Below, piece by piece: positions 16,706-26,138 of a stretch of 64,000 nt of DNA (its first letter is position 1; every line of letters begins with the position of its first letter). Under the pieces are notes generated by a model that saw nothing but the letters and a program-made list of their open reading frames with translations, had not been told where the DNA came from and ran no database searches. The translations under genes and the position numbers were made by a program. The stretch is from QHXW01 sp963768075 (GTDB taxonomy: Bacteria; Acidobacteriota; Terriglobia; Bryobacterales; Bryobacteraceae), in assembly GCA_963768075.1 (NCBI GenBank), contig CAVYHD010000008.1, positions 41,761 to 105,760 on the forward strand. The letters are read 5' to 3'.

Positions 16706-18496
16706 TCAGTTGCCGGCGGCAAGCGGAGCCGGCTTCAGAGTCCACATGAGTCCAGTATCGAAAACCGGCCGTGTTTTGGGTAAAAGCGTGCCTAGCCGCC
16801 CGAACGTGTAGCTCATCCGCACTGTGAGCTTGGTTTCGGGAGCAGGATTCGCCAGGGCTAACGCCATGAGCCGGATCATCTGTGCCGGATTCAAATTCAG
16901 ACTGTCGAGTTTCATGAGCGGCACAACGCTGTTCTTGGGGACGCCGTTGGGGTTCGCCGCATCCTCATGCAGAGGGCCGTCGAGCGTCTCGCAAAGAGCC
17001 TCGAGATCGCCCGCGGTGACCTCTTGGGCATTCGGACCATGCCCCGTCACCATTCGAAACGGTCCATATACTTTGGCGGTTTTCACGGTTTGCGGCAACT
17101 TGCCCGTCCGGTGGAATTCGGCCAGCTCATCCGTCAACACCTGGAACAGCTCGGCCATACAAAGATAGTGGCCGTCCACTTCCAAATAATCGAATAAGAA
17201 GGTGTCGTTCCCGATTTTTTTCATCGCCGCGGCTAGTTCGGAGCGCAGGGCGTCCGTAGAAATGCTAAATCCCGTGCTCGGTCCAGCCATTTTCGACAAA
17301 TCGGTGTTGGCGACAAAACGACTGCCGGCGTTATTGCGGAAGTAGTCCTCGGTCAACCACTTCAGCACTGCGTCCTCGTTCGCCCAGCCGGCGTTGACGT
17401 CCACAGCGGGTCGGAGCACATCGGCCGCCAGTTGGGGAGCCTGCGGATGATCATATGCATATTTCAAGGGCGCGTTGTCTGCGGTCTTCGCAAATGCCGG
17501 TTGCAGATAATTCTCCAGCCCGCCGAGTTCGACTTCCACCAACTGCAGCGTAGAACGGTTCGCCTGATCCAGCATGCGCTTCAACGCCTCTACGCCTTCC
17601 AAAGCCTTGACTATATGGACCGGGGGCGCGGCTTCCGAAATCCGCAAAACATAATCCTGCCAATAGAGTTCCGGTACCGTATTCGGCGCCGGAGAAACGG
17701 TTTGTCCAAAAAGCGCGGTCGCCTGCCGAAAACCAGCTATTCGCGCGGGATTTGCGAACGGCACGCCAAACATAAGTGCAACAGTGTTGTAAGGGCGCAG
17801 CATCTGCAAGGTTTCCGTGTCCCCTCCCCACTCCTTAAAAACTCCGAACGTAGGTCCAATGGGTACGCCCGGAGGCGCCCCAGGCGTTGAAGCAGGCGGA
17901 GCCACTTTCGCCGGCGGGCGGTAGGTTTGCGCCGACAGTTCTAAACCCGCTATATACGCAGCCGGACCGAAGACCTCCTGCATCGCCTTCAGGCCGCCCG
18001 TCCCACTAGCCGGGGCGCCCGTAAGCGGCTCCCGCGCCTCCGTGAGAAATTGGGCTGCCACCGTCTCGCGCTGCCGCCAGCGAACCTCCGGCGATCGTTC
18101 ATTCAGCAGGTGCAGCGTGGGACGATGGTCATAGGTGGGCTCGTCGCTTCCATCGTATCCCGCCTCGATTACGCCCCGATGGATATAATCTTTCACAAAA
18201 TCCAAAATATGCGTCCGCGCATTGCGCTCCTGAAGCGCTTGGCTGACAGCTCCCGAGAACAGCACGACGACGGAAGCGTGGGACTCCGGATGTTGCTGCC
18301 GATACCGCTCCACCATCGGCAGAATATGCCGTAAGCGATCCTCGCTCATATCCAGGTTCACGTGGTCGGTAACCCTGGCAATGAGATAGAAATAAACAGG
18401 TTGTTGGCCCGGCTCCGCGCCAAGACAGCCGCCCGAATAGAGACCCATTGCGATCAAAACATTAAAAATGGCGTGAACTCGCTTGATGCACTTCAT
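16706..18496 (-). CDS. uncharacterised exported protein (about 597 aa)
   Basis: A signal-peptide-bearing protein (MKCIKRVHAIFNVLIAMGLYSGGCLGAE). The Cys in GGC could be a lipid anchor but is not a canonical lipobox. The N-terminal part reads YFYLIARVTDHVNLDM, then LPMVERYRQQHPESHASVVVLFSG and DYIHRGVIEAGYDG. This resembles the first strands of (beta/alpha) barrels of the polysaccharide deacetylase/GH57 kind, but I cannot assign the family. A Pro-rich linker (APPASTPGAPPGVP) divides it. An AGGAG-containing leader supports ATG 18496 over the longer 18529 reading. Confidence 0.7.
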   Translation of the reverse strand: MKCIKRVHAIFNVLIAMGLYSGGCLGAEPGQQPVYFYLIARVTDHVNLDMSEDRLRHILPMVERYRQQHPESHASVVVLFSGAVSQALQERNARTHILDFVKDYIHRGVIEAGYDGSDEPTYDHRPTLHLLNERSPEVRWRQRETVAAQFLTEAREPLTGAPASGTGGLKAMQEVFGPAAYIAGLELSAQTYRPPAKVAPPASTPGAPPGVPIGPTFGVFKEWGGDTETLQMLRPYNTVALMFGVPFANPARIAGFRQATALFGQTVSPAPNTVPELYWQDYVLRISEAAPPVHIVKALEGVEALKRMLDQANRSTLQLVEVELGGLENYLQPAFAKTADNAPLKYAYDHPQAPQLAADVLRPAVDVNAGWANEDAVLKWLTEDYFRNNAGSRFVANTDLSKMAGPSTGFSISTDALRSELAAAMKKIGNDTFLFDYLEVDGHYLCMAELFQVLTDELAEFHRTGKLPQTVKTAKVYGPFRMVTGHGPNAQEVTAGDLEALCETLDGPLHEDAANPNGVPKNSVVPLMKLDSLNLNPAQMIRLMALALANPAPETKLTVRMSYTFGRLGTLLPKTRPVFDTGLMWTLKPAPLAAGN

Positions 18497-18668
18497 TACC
18501 TCAGCTCCTGTCACAGACGCTTTCAGCAAGTTGATCTCCTAAACGGGTTGCTGAATACTAAGGATAAACACGGAAGAACACAGATCGGAAATAAGGGAAT
18601 CATATGAATGAAAGAAGTTCCAACGGTAACACAGGCCGGTCTTGGGCGTCGGGGAATTGCTCAGATCC

Positions 18669-18702
18669 AAAAAAATAAGGCCCCCACGCTGCCGTGAGGG
18701 CC
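18669..18702 (-). terminator. Rho-independent terminator for the PKD/FN3 gene
   Basis: On the minus strand GGCCCTCACG - GCAG - CGTGGGGGCC forms a 10-bp stem (one G-T pair) followed by TTATTTTTTT. It starts 27 bp after the stop codon at 18729. Confidence 0.85.
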
Positions 18703-18728
18703 CTGTTCAAACAACCAGTGATGCCAAA

Positions 18729-20984
18729 CTACGGAATGGCAACCGCCGCCTGGTTTGACTGGCAAATCTCCGCGGACCCTTGTTCCGGCTGCACCACGTA
18801 GTAATAGGTGTGCCCGGCAACCAACCCAGGGGTGGTATCCCTAAAGTTCGTCAGGTTAGTGGTCCCGATCGAAGTATAGGGGCCACCATTGGTCGAACTG
18901 CGTAGTACGTTGTACCCGTTCGCATTGGTTTGCGCGCTCCAGGCCAGAGCAATGAACGGCCCGGAAGCACTCCCACGCCCTGTCAGGTTAGTGACGCAGG
19001 AGACAAACACCGTTTTGTTGAGCATGATAATGGACCAAGCCGTCTCAAACGGGGATTGCTCACCAGTACTGTTGCCAGTGTAGATGTCGTGTCCCGTCCA
19101 GTGGCCATCGGGGCTCTGGTACGAAACCAGCGTCTGGGCGACGCCATCGCACGCATCCGCACCGCCATTGGCTGGCGAAAGGGCCGCATACCAGTCGATA
19201 GAGTTCGCCGGATCCGCGGGATTGCTAAATACGCCCGCCGTCTTGGTTCTCAGGTATTGAATAGGTGTCAACGCCCCGCCTGGATCGTGCAAGAGCATCG
19301 ACTTAGTGAACGAGAACATCCCGTAGGTGTAGGCCCGCGGAGCGGCCACGGCATTATTCCCCGCCGTACTGTTGCAGAAGTTATCGGCGTAATACGTTTC
19401 GTAATCATTCCACCGCTGGTCTTCAGAGGTCGATGCATCCGAATAGGCCGTGCTGAGGGTTCTGCCGATTCCATCAAGCGCCATTTGAACTCCGCCCGAC
19501 GGAGTAACTGCGAAAGGGCCCTCGGCGTTGGAATTGTAGATGTCGCCGCGATAGCCGAACGAGCCGACATCATCGCCGGCGCCGTACGGATCGGGACCAG
19601 TGGGGTAGTCTCCGGTCTCGTTGGCTTGGGAGTTCGTCACCCAGACATTGTTGAAGTCCTGGATGACCGCGGGAATCGGGATGCCGAATCCGCGGTAGCC
19701 GCCGAGTATACCGATCGCGCCCCATTGCGAGGTGGAGTTGTCATCTCCCTGTTGGCAGGTATACAGCCAGCCGCCGCCGGACCCCGAGTACCCACCACCT
19801 CTGACGTAGCCATTGTAGCCTGCCATGGGGTTGCCAAGATCGTAGTCATTCTCATACTGGCAGGCGCCGTACCAGTCCATCATGTCCTGTACGATATTTT
19901 TGTAGGTTTGCCCCAGTACGCCGGGAAGTGGGGCTACAGGCCCCGAACCAGTCGGCGCCACGGCATTCGGAGTGCCGCTGGCAACTAGAGCGTCGATGTA
20001 CGGTCCAGTGGTATAAATCGTCTCTCCCTGAGTGTCGTTGGAGAAGATCATCTGTTTGTTACTGTTCCCATCGAAAGTGACAGCGCACGGCGGGCTCGTG
20101 CAGGAGGTAGCGCCGGCATTGTAGAAGACCTGGGTGCTTCCGGTCGGGCAATACGGGTAGGTAAGCGAGCCCAAGGTGGTGGTGCTGGTATATTCCGGGT
20201 TGGTAACGACGCCGGCAGTCGCAGTGCTGCAGCGATAGTTCACTTTTGCCGGATTATACGTATATGACTGGCTCACGTTGCTTTCAATGGCCAGATACTT
20301 GAACATTTCCGCCAACCCCCGCACTACGTCGTCCGTGTAGGGGTCTGAGGCAGGTCCGCTCGCTACGTGGCCGCTCACCTCGAACGCCTGAACGTTCTCC
20401 GCGTTGATTACGGCATTGCCACTGCAATCGTATACGTTGCCGCCGACGGTGTTGCAGTTGTATGTCAACTGGTCCCAGCCGCCAATGTTCACGCCGCCGG
20501 AGACGTTACGCCACATCGTCTGGTGCATATACCAAAGACCCCAATCGATGGCCACATTGACCCGCGCCGCCAGGTTGTTCTGCGACTGGATTACGTAGTA
20601 GCTGGCCGACGAGGACCCGCCGGCGGTTTCATCAGTCACGGTCACGGTCGCCGTCCAGGCCGTGCCGTTAGTGGCACTGGCGGGGTACTGGTGCGTTGTC
20701 GAAACATCGTAAGGATTCGTCGTGACAAAGGTGACGTTGGAGCTGCCATCGCCAAAAATCCACGTCACCGATAACGAATCGCTAGTCCCCTCCGCGCTCG
20801 GCACGGTCGCCCCCAAAACGATATTGCTCTCGGTTGTGGAAGTGACCGGGTAGGTAGTGTGTGGGCTCAGCGGACTGGCCGGAACCCACGGCACCGTCGC
20901 GACGGTAACCGCTCCATACAGCGGATGCAAGGCAAATAGCGCCGGCAGCACCAGCAGGCCAATGTGTGTGAATTGTTTTCTCAT
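18729..20984 (-). CDS. large secreted protein: PKD domain, alpha-toroid-like middle, FN3-like C-terminus
   Basis: A 751-aa exported protein. It has a signal peptide (MRKQFTHIGLLVLPALFALHPLYGA) and a PKD-type beta-sandwich (VTWIFGDGSSNVTF ... TVTVTDETAGGSSS). A long Gly/Tyr/Asn-rich domain with Cys pairs contains two motifs typical of terpenoid-cyclase/prenyltransferase-like toroids (DWYGACQYENDYDLGNP, QTLVSYQSPDGHWTGHD). The last 90 residues look like fibronectin type III (GPFIALAWSAQTNANGYNVLRS ... GHTYYYVVQP). It follows the PEP-CTERM gene by 26 bp with its own GAGGAGGGAGA, so the two are probably co-transcribed. Function unknown; surface or extracellular. Confidence 0.8.
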   Translation of the reverse strand: MRKQFTHIGLLVLPALFALHPLYGAVTVATVPWVPASPLSPHTTYPVTSTTESNIVLGATVPSAEGTSDSLSVTWIFGDGSSNVTFVTTNPYDVSTTHQYPASATNGTAWTATVTVTDETAGGSSSASYYVIQSQNNLAARVNVAIDWGLWYMHQTMWRNVSGGVNIGGWDQLTYNCNTVGGNVYDCSGNAVINAENVQAFEVSGHVASGPASDPYTDDVVRGLAEMFKYLAIESNVSQSYTYNPAKVNYRCSTATAGVVTNPEYTSTTTLGSLTYPYCPTGSTQVFYNAGATSCTSPPCAVTFDGNSNKQMIFSNDTQGETIYTTGPYIDALVASGTPNAVAPTGSGPVAPLPGVLGQTYKNIVQDMMDWYGACQYENDYDLGNPMAGYNGYVRGGGYSGSGGGWLYTCQQGDDNSTSQWGAIGILGGYRGFGIPIPAVIQDFNNVWVTNSQANETGDYPTGPDPYGAGDDVGSFGYRGDIYNSNAEGPFAVTPSGGVQMALDGIGRTLSTAYSDASTSEDQRWNDYETYYADNFCNSTAGNNAVAAPRAYTYGMFSFTKSMLLHDPGGALTPIQYLRTKTAGVFSNPADPANSIDWYAALSPANGGADACDGVAQTLVSYQSPDGHWTGHDIYTGNSTGEQSPFETAWSIIMLNKTVFVSCVTNLTGRGSASGPFIALAWSAQTNANGYNVLRSSTNGGPYTSIGTTNLTNFRDTTPGLVAGHTYYYVVQPEQGSAEICQSNQAAVAIP

Positions 20985-21010
20985 TGATCTCTCCCTCCTC
21001 AGATTTCAAC

Positions 21011-21844
21011 CTACTGGACGGCCAGGCGCCGCCGCCAAATCAACCCTAAAATCCCCGCCACGGTAGTCAGCAGAATCCAGGAGCCCGGCTCCGGAATTGT
21101 GGGGGGCGGCGGTGGGGGCGGCGTTGATGTCGACTGGGTAGTAGCACTGCCGTAGAAATAGTCGGTCGTGAGTGAGATCGGGTCTGTCGTCGACAGGTAC
21201 AGGCCGCTGGCCGGAGGGGTATGCGAGACGGTGAAACTCACGAGTTCCTCCTCGCTCGATCCCAGTGTGAAGCCGAAACCCAGCGCCATTGAGGTTGCAT
21301 CGTTACAGTTGGCGACGGGGGTACCAGGAGAGGTGAAGAAACCGCACGAGCTCAGATCGGAGTTCGACATTTGGCCGGGGACGTAGTTCGTGTCCGAAAG
21401 CGTGTTTCCCGCGGTGTTACCCACTATAGTACCGGCGCCTGCGGTCCCCAGCTCTCCGGCGTAATCCGCATCTGGCACATCCACCTGCCAGGTTTCTCCC
21501 GTCGCTGGCGAACCTGAAGATGCGCCGTACTCGTTAAACGGGTTGGACAGATCGACGTTTTCAAACAACCAGAGATTCACATAGTACGTGCCTGGGCCGG
21601 GATTGTAGACTAGCGTTTCCGTGCCCAAACCCGTGCCGCCGGGAAAAACTGTGTCCAGCGTGCCGGTAGCTCCACTTGCCCCCAAGCCCCCGGTGCTGCT
21701 GCACAGGCCGGGTACTCCCGCTTCGCCGCCGCCCGGGCAGTACGTCGTCCCATTCACATTCAACATATAATCCGCAATATCGGCGAAAGCCGCTGGCGCG
21801 AACGCCGTCACTCCCAACACCATCCACGAAAATAATCGGGTCAC
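21011..21844 (-). CDS. PEP-CTERM sorting domain protein
   Basis: A 277-aa exported protein with signal peptide (MTRLFSWMVLGVTAFAPAAFA) and a Gly/Thr/Ser-rich beta domain. After a proline stretch comes the C-terminal sorting signal: IPEPGSW, a hydrophobic helix (ILLTTVAGILGLIW) and an RRRLA tail. PEP-CTERM proteins are processed by an exosortase, which is not in this window. GTG 21844, 7 bp after GGGAGGA, is preferred to the 21883 start. It leads the transcript containing the PKD/FN3 gene. Confidence 0.88.
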   Translation of the reverse strand: MTRLFSWMVLGVTAFAPAAFADIADYMLNVNGTTYCPGGGEAGVPGLCSSTGGLGASGATGTLDTVFPGGTGLGTETLVYNPGPGTYYVNLWLFENVDLSNPFNEYGASSGSPATGETWQVDVPDADYAGELGTAGAGTIVGNTAGNTLSDTNYVPGQMSNSDLSSCGFFTSPGTPVANCNDATSMALGFGFTLGSSEEELVSFTVSHTPPASGLYLSTTDPISLTTDYFYGSATTQSTSTPPPPPPPTIPEPGSWILLTTVAGILGLIWRRRLAVQ

Positions 21845-22007
21845 CGTAGTTTCCTCCCTCAGGCGGTCGTTGCTGGGGCACACCGTGCAATTCGCGGGCC
21901 ATATTATCAGGCAAAGCTACCTGCCGGAGAACCAAGGACTTCCCATTTTGAACGGGAGCGTGTCAGTCCGAATACTTAGAACTCGGAGAAACTCTTTCGG
22001 CAAACAG

Positions 22008-23909
22008 TCAACGCGGGGCTTGTATGATGGCCGGGTGAACCTGTTCCTGGAGAGCCCGGCAAGCGAGGCGAAAGCCGGCGCCACAGCCTTGGCGCAACCA
22101 TTTCTCGGCGACCACCTCATCCTTCGGAGCGCCGTCTCCCCGGCGGTACATCACGCCGGCGTTGAAACAGCTTGGCGGGTCTCCCAGTTCGCATGCCTTC
22201 TCGAGGCTCTCTAGAGCCTTCGGAAGAACAACAGGAGTGCCTTGCCCAAACAGATAACTCTCCCCAACAAGACCGCATCCGCGCGGCCAGCCGTCCGCGC
22301 ACGATTGCTGAAATAGATCGAGAGCGCGGGCTTGATCCTGCGCCACGCCTTGCCCTCGAAGATAGAGCGTGCCGAGCGTCGAACAGCTTACGCCGTCTCC
22401 GTGCTGGCAGGGCACAGAGAGCAGCCCGGAACCGTCGGTAGTTATCAGGCGAGCCAAACTCGTACAGCCATACGGGAGCCCCACATCGCAAGCATGGCCG
22501 AAGCTGCGAGCCGCGCCCGAAGGGTCGCGCGGAACTTCCTTGTTGTCGTTCAGTAGCGTTCCCAACGTGAAGCAAGCAGCGCCGGAGTTGCCCTGGCACG
22601 CAACGTCGAGCGAGTGGGCGAAGGCGCCACAAGCATGCCACCACCCTTGCTCGCATGCCTTTTGCCAAAACACCGGGCTGCCGGGCTGCCTGCCGCCCAC
22701 AAATCCCGTGACCGACATCACTCCAAAAAGGACGGTCCAGACTCCCATATAAATGAAATTCGATTGCCGGGGGCTCCACGCGGCAGCCCATTCCAGCGGT
22801 TTGAAGTGCAGCTTGCCCAGCCAGAGGTTTAATGCGTCACTCGCGCGGTCCAGTGCCCGAACCGTCAGATTCAAGGCCGGCACACAGAGAAGCTTGTCAT
22901 AGAAATGCGGGGCGCCAAGCGCTCCCAGAAGTCCAAACAAGGCAAACGCGCCTACGCCGTAAGCGCCGCCGAAAACGATCTTTCCGAAGGTTTTCCGCGG
23001 TGAGGTGGCGGGATCCGTTACCAGCAAGTGCAGTCCTAGGAAGACTGCCGGTGGGATGTCGGTATTGACCGAATGATGGATGCCGGCAGCACCCGTATAT
23101 GCCAGAGCATAGAGCCCCAGGTTCAGAGCAAAGAGCGCAGCCGCGGCCGAGAGGGTAACCAGGGTGACCGAAAATAGAGCTTGTACCACCAGCCCGAGGA
23201 TAAAGATTTCAAAGTAAATACTGGGCGGCCGCTGGAAGGTGCTGGCGATTTCGTTTCCCCACGTGATTGAGCTGCTGCGAGTGATCAGTAGGCCGATCGA
23301 GAAAATAAATAAGGAGAGAGCCGAGGGGTTAAAGATATGGGTGGATCTGCCCTCGCGCTTCCACGTCACAAATTCCTTGCCCAGCACGCCCACGGCGAGC
23401 ATCAGAAATTGCAGAAGGAACCAATCGTCTTTGAACCACAGAAATAGGTTGGTGCTCAGCACAATGGGAAAAGGACCGAATCCCAGAATCCATTTATCCC
23501 GCCGGAACCAGCACACCATCATGTCCAGCGCGTACACAAAAATAATTTGCGCGACGATGAGCGGCACGTGCCGGTATACCTCCGGCCAATACCATCCCCA
23601 GTAAGCAAAGATGCAACTGTGCATGATGAGCTGCACGTAATGCGCCGGCTTGAAACTGTATTCGTAACTCAGAGTGCGCCGGCCAGCAGTCTGATGTCTG
23701 AGGAAGGCAAGACAGACAAATAACCCTCCTGTCGCAACCCAGAAGGACTCTGCCAGGCGCGGCTCAGCCATCACTTGGGGCAGAAAGGAGAAGACCCCAA
23801 AAGCAACGATCGACAGTAGCGCAAGGGTCAGCGGGGAAAGACGAGAAGCATCGGGGCGCGGCTTCTGCGCCATTTTCGTCGGCTTGACGTCCACCAAATT
23901 CGAGGCCAC
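22008..23909 (-). CDS. RnfD/NqrB-like membrane protein fused to Cys-paired Sel1 repeats (copy A)
   Basis: A 633-aa protein. Residues 25-390 hold about ten hydrophobic helices and NQR2/RnfD/RnfE-family landmarks (IFNPSALSLFIFSIGLL, PPAVFLGLHLLVTDPATSPR). After a last helix (YMGVWTVLFGVMSVTGFVGG) come six Sel1-like units, each with a Cys pair about seven residues apart (ACEQGWWHAC, ACDVGLPYGC, PCQHGDGVSC, SCADGWPRGC, ACELGDPPSC). That spacing is typical of exported, disulphide-linked Hcp-type repeats, so this part is probably periplasmic. Start GTG 23909. No other rnf/nqr genes are in the window. Function unknown. Confidence 0.85.
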   Translation of the reverse strand: MASNLVDVKPTKMAQKPRPDASRLSPLTLALLSIVAFGVFSFLPQVMAEPRLAESFWVATGGLFVCLAFLRHQTAGRRTLSYEYSFKPAHYVQLIMHSCIFAYWGWYWPEVYRHVPLIVAQIIFVYALDMMVCWFRRDKWILGFGPFPIVLSTNLFLWFKDDWFLLQFLMLAVGVLGKEFVTWKREGRSTHIFNPSALSLFIFSIGLLITRSSSITWGNEIASTFQRPPSIYFEIFILGLVVQALFSVTLVTLSAAAALFALNLGLYALAYTGAAGIHHSVNTDIPPAVFLGLHLLVTDPATSPRKTFGKIVFGGAYGVGAFALFGLLGALGAPHFYDKLLCVPALNLTVRALDRASDALNLWLGKLHFKPLEWAAAWSPRQSNFIYMGVWTVLFGVMSVTGFVGGRQPGSPVFWQKACEQGWWHACGAFAHSLDVACQGNSGAACFTLGTLLNDNKEVPRDPSGAARSFGHACDVGLPYGCTSLARLITTDGSGLLSVPCQHGDGVSCSTLGTLYLRGQGVAQDQARALDLFQQSCADGWPRGCGLVGESYLFGQGTPVVLPKALESLEKACELGDPPSCFNAGVMYRRGDGAPKDEVVAEKWLRQGCGAGFRLACRALQEQVHPAIIQAPR

Positions 23910-23976
23910 AACTTTCGCTTCGCTAGTTCCGTCTTAAAACGATCCTTGATAGTACAGCGTTTCCGCCGTCAAAGAG

Positions 23977-25878
23977 TCAACCGGCTGGTAGAGCGGCCGC
24001 TGGCTGACGCGGCGGCCCCTCCTGGAGGGCCTGGCAGGCGAGGCGAAAACCCGCGGCACAACCCTGGCGCAACCACTTCTCGGCGACCGCCTCATCTTTT
24101 GGGGCCCCACCGTATCCCTGGCGATAGATCAAGCCGGTGTTGAAACAGCTTGGGGCATCTCCCAGTTCGCATGCCTTTTCGAGGCTCTCTCGAGCCTTGG
24201 GAGGACTGATAGAAGTACCTTGCCCAAACAGATAGCTCTCGCCGACCAGACCGCAACCACGCGGCCATCCGTCTGCGCACGATTGCCGAAACAGATCCAG
24301 GGCACGGGATTGATCCCGCGCCACGCCTTGCCCTCGAAGATAGAGCGTGCCCAGCGTCGAACAGCTTACGCCGTCTCCGCGCTGGCAGGGTACCGAGAGC
24401 ACGCCGGAACCGTCCGTAGTCACTAGGCGAGCCAAGCTCATACAGCCGTACGGGAGCCCCAGATCGCAAGCATGCCCGAAGCTGCGCGCCGCGCCCGGAG
24501 CGTCGCGCGGAATCTCCTTGTTGTCATTCAGGAGCATTCCCAGCTTGAAGCAAGCGGCGCCGGAGTTGCCTTGGCAGGCAACATCGAGCGAGTGGGAGAA
24601 GGTACGGCACGCGTGCCACCGGCCTTCCTCGCATGCCTTTTGCCAAAAGGCCGGGCTGCTGCCGGGCTGCTTGCCGCCCACAAATCCCGTAACCGACATC
24701 ACTCCAAAAAGGACGATCCAAATGCCCATGTACGCGAAGTTGGCTTGCTGCGGGTTCCAGGCAGCGGCCCATTCCAGCGGTCTGAAGTGCAGTTTGCCCA
24801 GCCAGGCGCTTACCGCGTCACTGGCGCGGTCCAGTGCCCGGACCGTCAGATTCAGCGCCGGCACACAGAGAAGTTTGTCATAGAATGTGGGGGCGCCCAG
24901 CCATCCCAGAAGCCCATACATAGCAAACACCCCCGCGCCGTAAGCGGTGCCGAAAACGATCTTTCCGAAGGTTTTCCGCGGCGAAGTGGCGGGATCCGTG
25001 ATCAGCAAGTGCAGTCCCAGGAAGACCGCCGGCGGGATGTTGGTATCGACAAAGTGGTAGACGCCCGTAGCGCTCGTATACCCCAGATTCAGAGCATAGA
25101 GCGAGGCTGCGGCCGAGAGGGTAACCAGGGTGACCGAAAATAGACCTTGTACCACCAGCCCGACGACAAAGATCTCAAAGTAAATACTGGGCGGCCGGTG
25201 GAACGTCGTGGAGATTTGTTCGCCCCACGTGATTGAAGTGCTATGCGTTACCAACAGGCCAAAAGAGAAGACAAATAAGGAGAGCGCGGAGGGGTTAAAG
25301 ATGTGGGTCAATCTACCATCGCGCTTCCACTTTAGAAATTCCTTGCCCACCACGCCCACCGCGAGCATCAGAAATTGCAGAAGGAACCAATCGTCTCTGA
25401 ACCACAGAAATAGGTTGGTGCTCAGGACAATGGGAAAAGGACCGAATCCCAGAATCCATTTATCCCGCCGGAACCAGCACACCATCATGTCCAGCGCGTA
25501 CACAAAAATGATTTGGGCCACGATGAGCGGCACGTGCCGGTACACCTCCGGCCAATACCATCCCCAGTACGCATAGATGCAGGCGTGCATGATGAGCTGC
25601 ACGTAGTGCACAGGCTTTGGGGCGTATTCATAACTCAGGGTGCGCCTGCCGCCAACCTGGTGTTTCAGGAAGGCGAGACAGACAAACAACGCTCCTGCCG
25701 CAATCCAGAGAGACTCTGCCAGGCGCGGCTTACCGATCACTTGGGGCAAAAAGGAGAAGACCGCGAAGGCCACGATGGTGAAGAGCGCAACCGTCAACGG
25801 GGAAAGACGCGGAATCCCAGGGGGGCGATGCTCAGCCACTTTCGTTGGAGTGCTATCCAGCAAATTCGAGGCCACCAT
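23977..25878 (-). CDS. RnfD/NqrB-like membrane protein fused to Cys-paired Sel1 repeats (copy B)
   Basis: Tandem paralog of the preceding gene, about 633 aa from ATG 25878 (MVASNLLDSTPTK). Long stretches are residue-for-residue the same (for example HVPLIVAQIIFVYALDMM and RRDKWILGFGPFPIVL). It keeps TDPATSPRKTFGK and the paired-Cys Sel1 units. Differences concentrate in the periplasmic-loop region near GYTSATGVYHFVDT and at the C-terminus (QPAAALPAG). The frame extends to 25995, but the similarity to copy A starts at the residue-40 Met. It is transcribed before copy A with a gap of 67 bp. Confidence 0.85.
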   Translation of the reverse strand: MVASNLLDSTPTKVAEHRPPGIPRLSPLTVALFTIVAFAVFSFLPQVIGKPRLAESLWIAAGALFVCLAFLKHQVGGRRTLSYEYAPKPVHYVQLIMHACIYAYWGWYWPEVYRHVPLIVAQIIFVYALDMMVCWFRRDKWILGFGPFPIVLSTNLFLWFRDDWFLLQFLMLAVGVVGKEFLKWKRDGRLTHIFNPSALSLFVFSFGLLVTHSTSITWGEQISTTFHRPPSIYFEIFVVGLVVQGLFSVTLVTLSAAASLYALNLGYTSATGVYHFVDTNIPPAVFLGLHLLITDPATSPRKTFGKIVFGTAYGAGVFAMYGLLGWLGAPTFYDKLLCVPALNLTVRALDRASDAVSAWLGKLHFRPLEWAAAWNPQQANFAYMGIWIVLFGVMSVTGFVGGKQPGSSPAFWQKACEEGRWHACRTFSHSLDVACQGNSGAACFKLGMLLNDNKEIPRDAPGAARSFGHACDLGLPYGCMSLARLVTTDGSGVLSVPCQRGDGVSCSTLGTLYLRGQGVARDQSRALDLFRQSCADGWPRGCGLVGESYLFGQGTSISPPKARESLEKACELGDAPSCFNTGLIYRQGYGGAPKDEAVAEKWLRQGCAAGFRLACQALQEGPPRQPAAALPAG

Positions 25879-26138
25879 TTTCGCTTTGCTAGTTTCGTGT
25901 CGCAACGATCCTTGATGGTACAGCAAATCCCCGATCATGGCTCCCACCCTTTCGCTGAAATGCCAAAATTCGGTATCGCGTCTCCTGTCTTCCATCGTAC
26001 ACAGCGCTAACTGCGGACTTCCGTCTCCACTCCCGCATACGCTCGATTAGTAGTACCAGTACTGCTCGCCGGACGGTCCCATGGTGTTGGCAGCTTATAC
26101 TTGAAGGAACCTAACTTACGAACAGTCGGAGAGGAATA

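Larger units (their letters stand above)
22008..25925. repeat. tandem gene duplication, unit about 1.97 kb
   Basis: The two coding units and part of their leaders are direct copies: CGATCCTTGAT followed by AGTACAG or GGTACAG appears upstream of both genes (near 23941 and 25906). The repeat unit is about 1967 bp. Differences are substitutions spread through the gene, so the duplication is not brand new. Confidence 0.75.
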
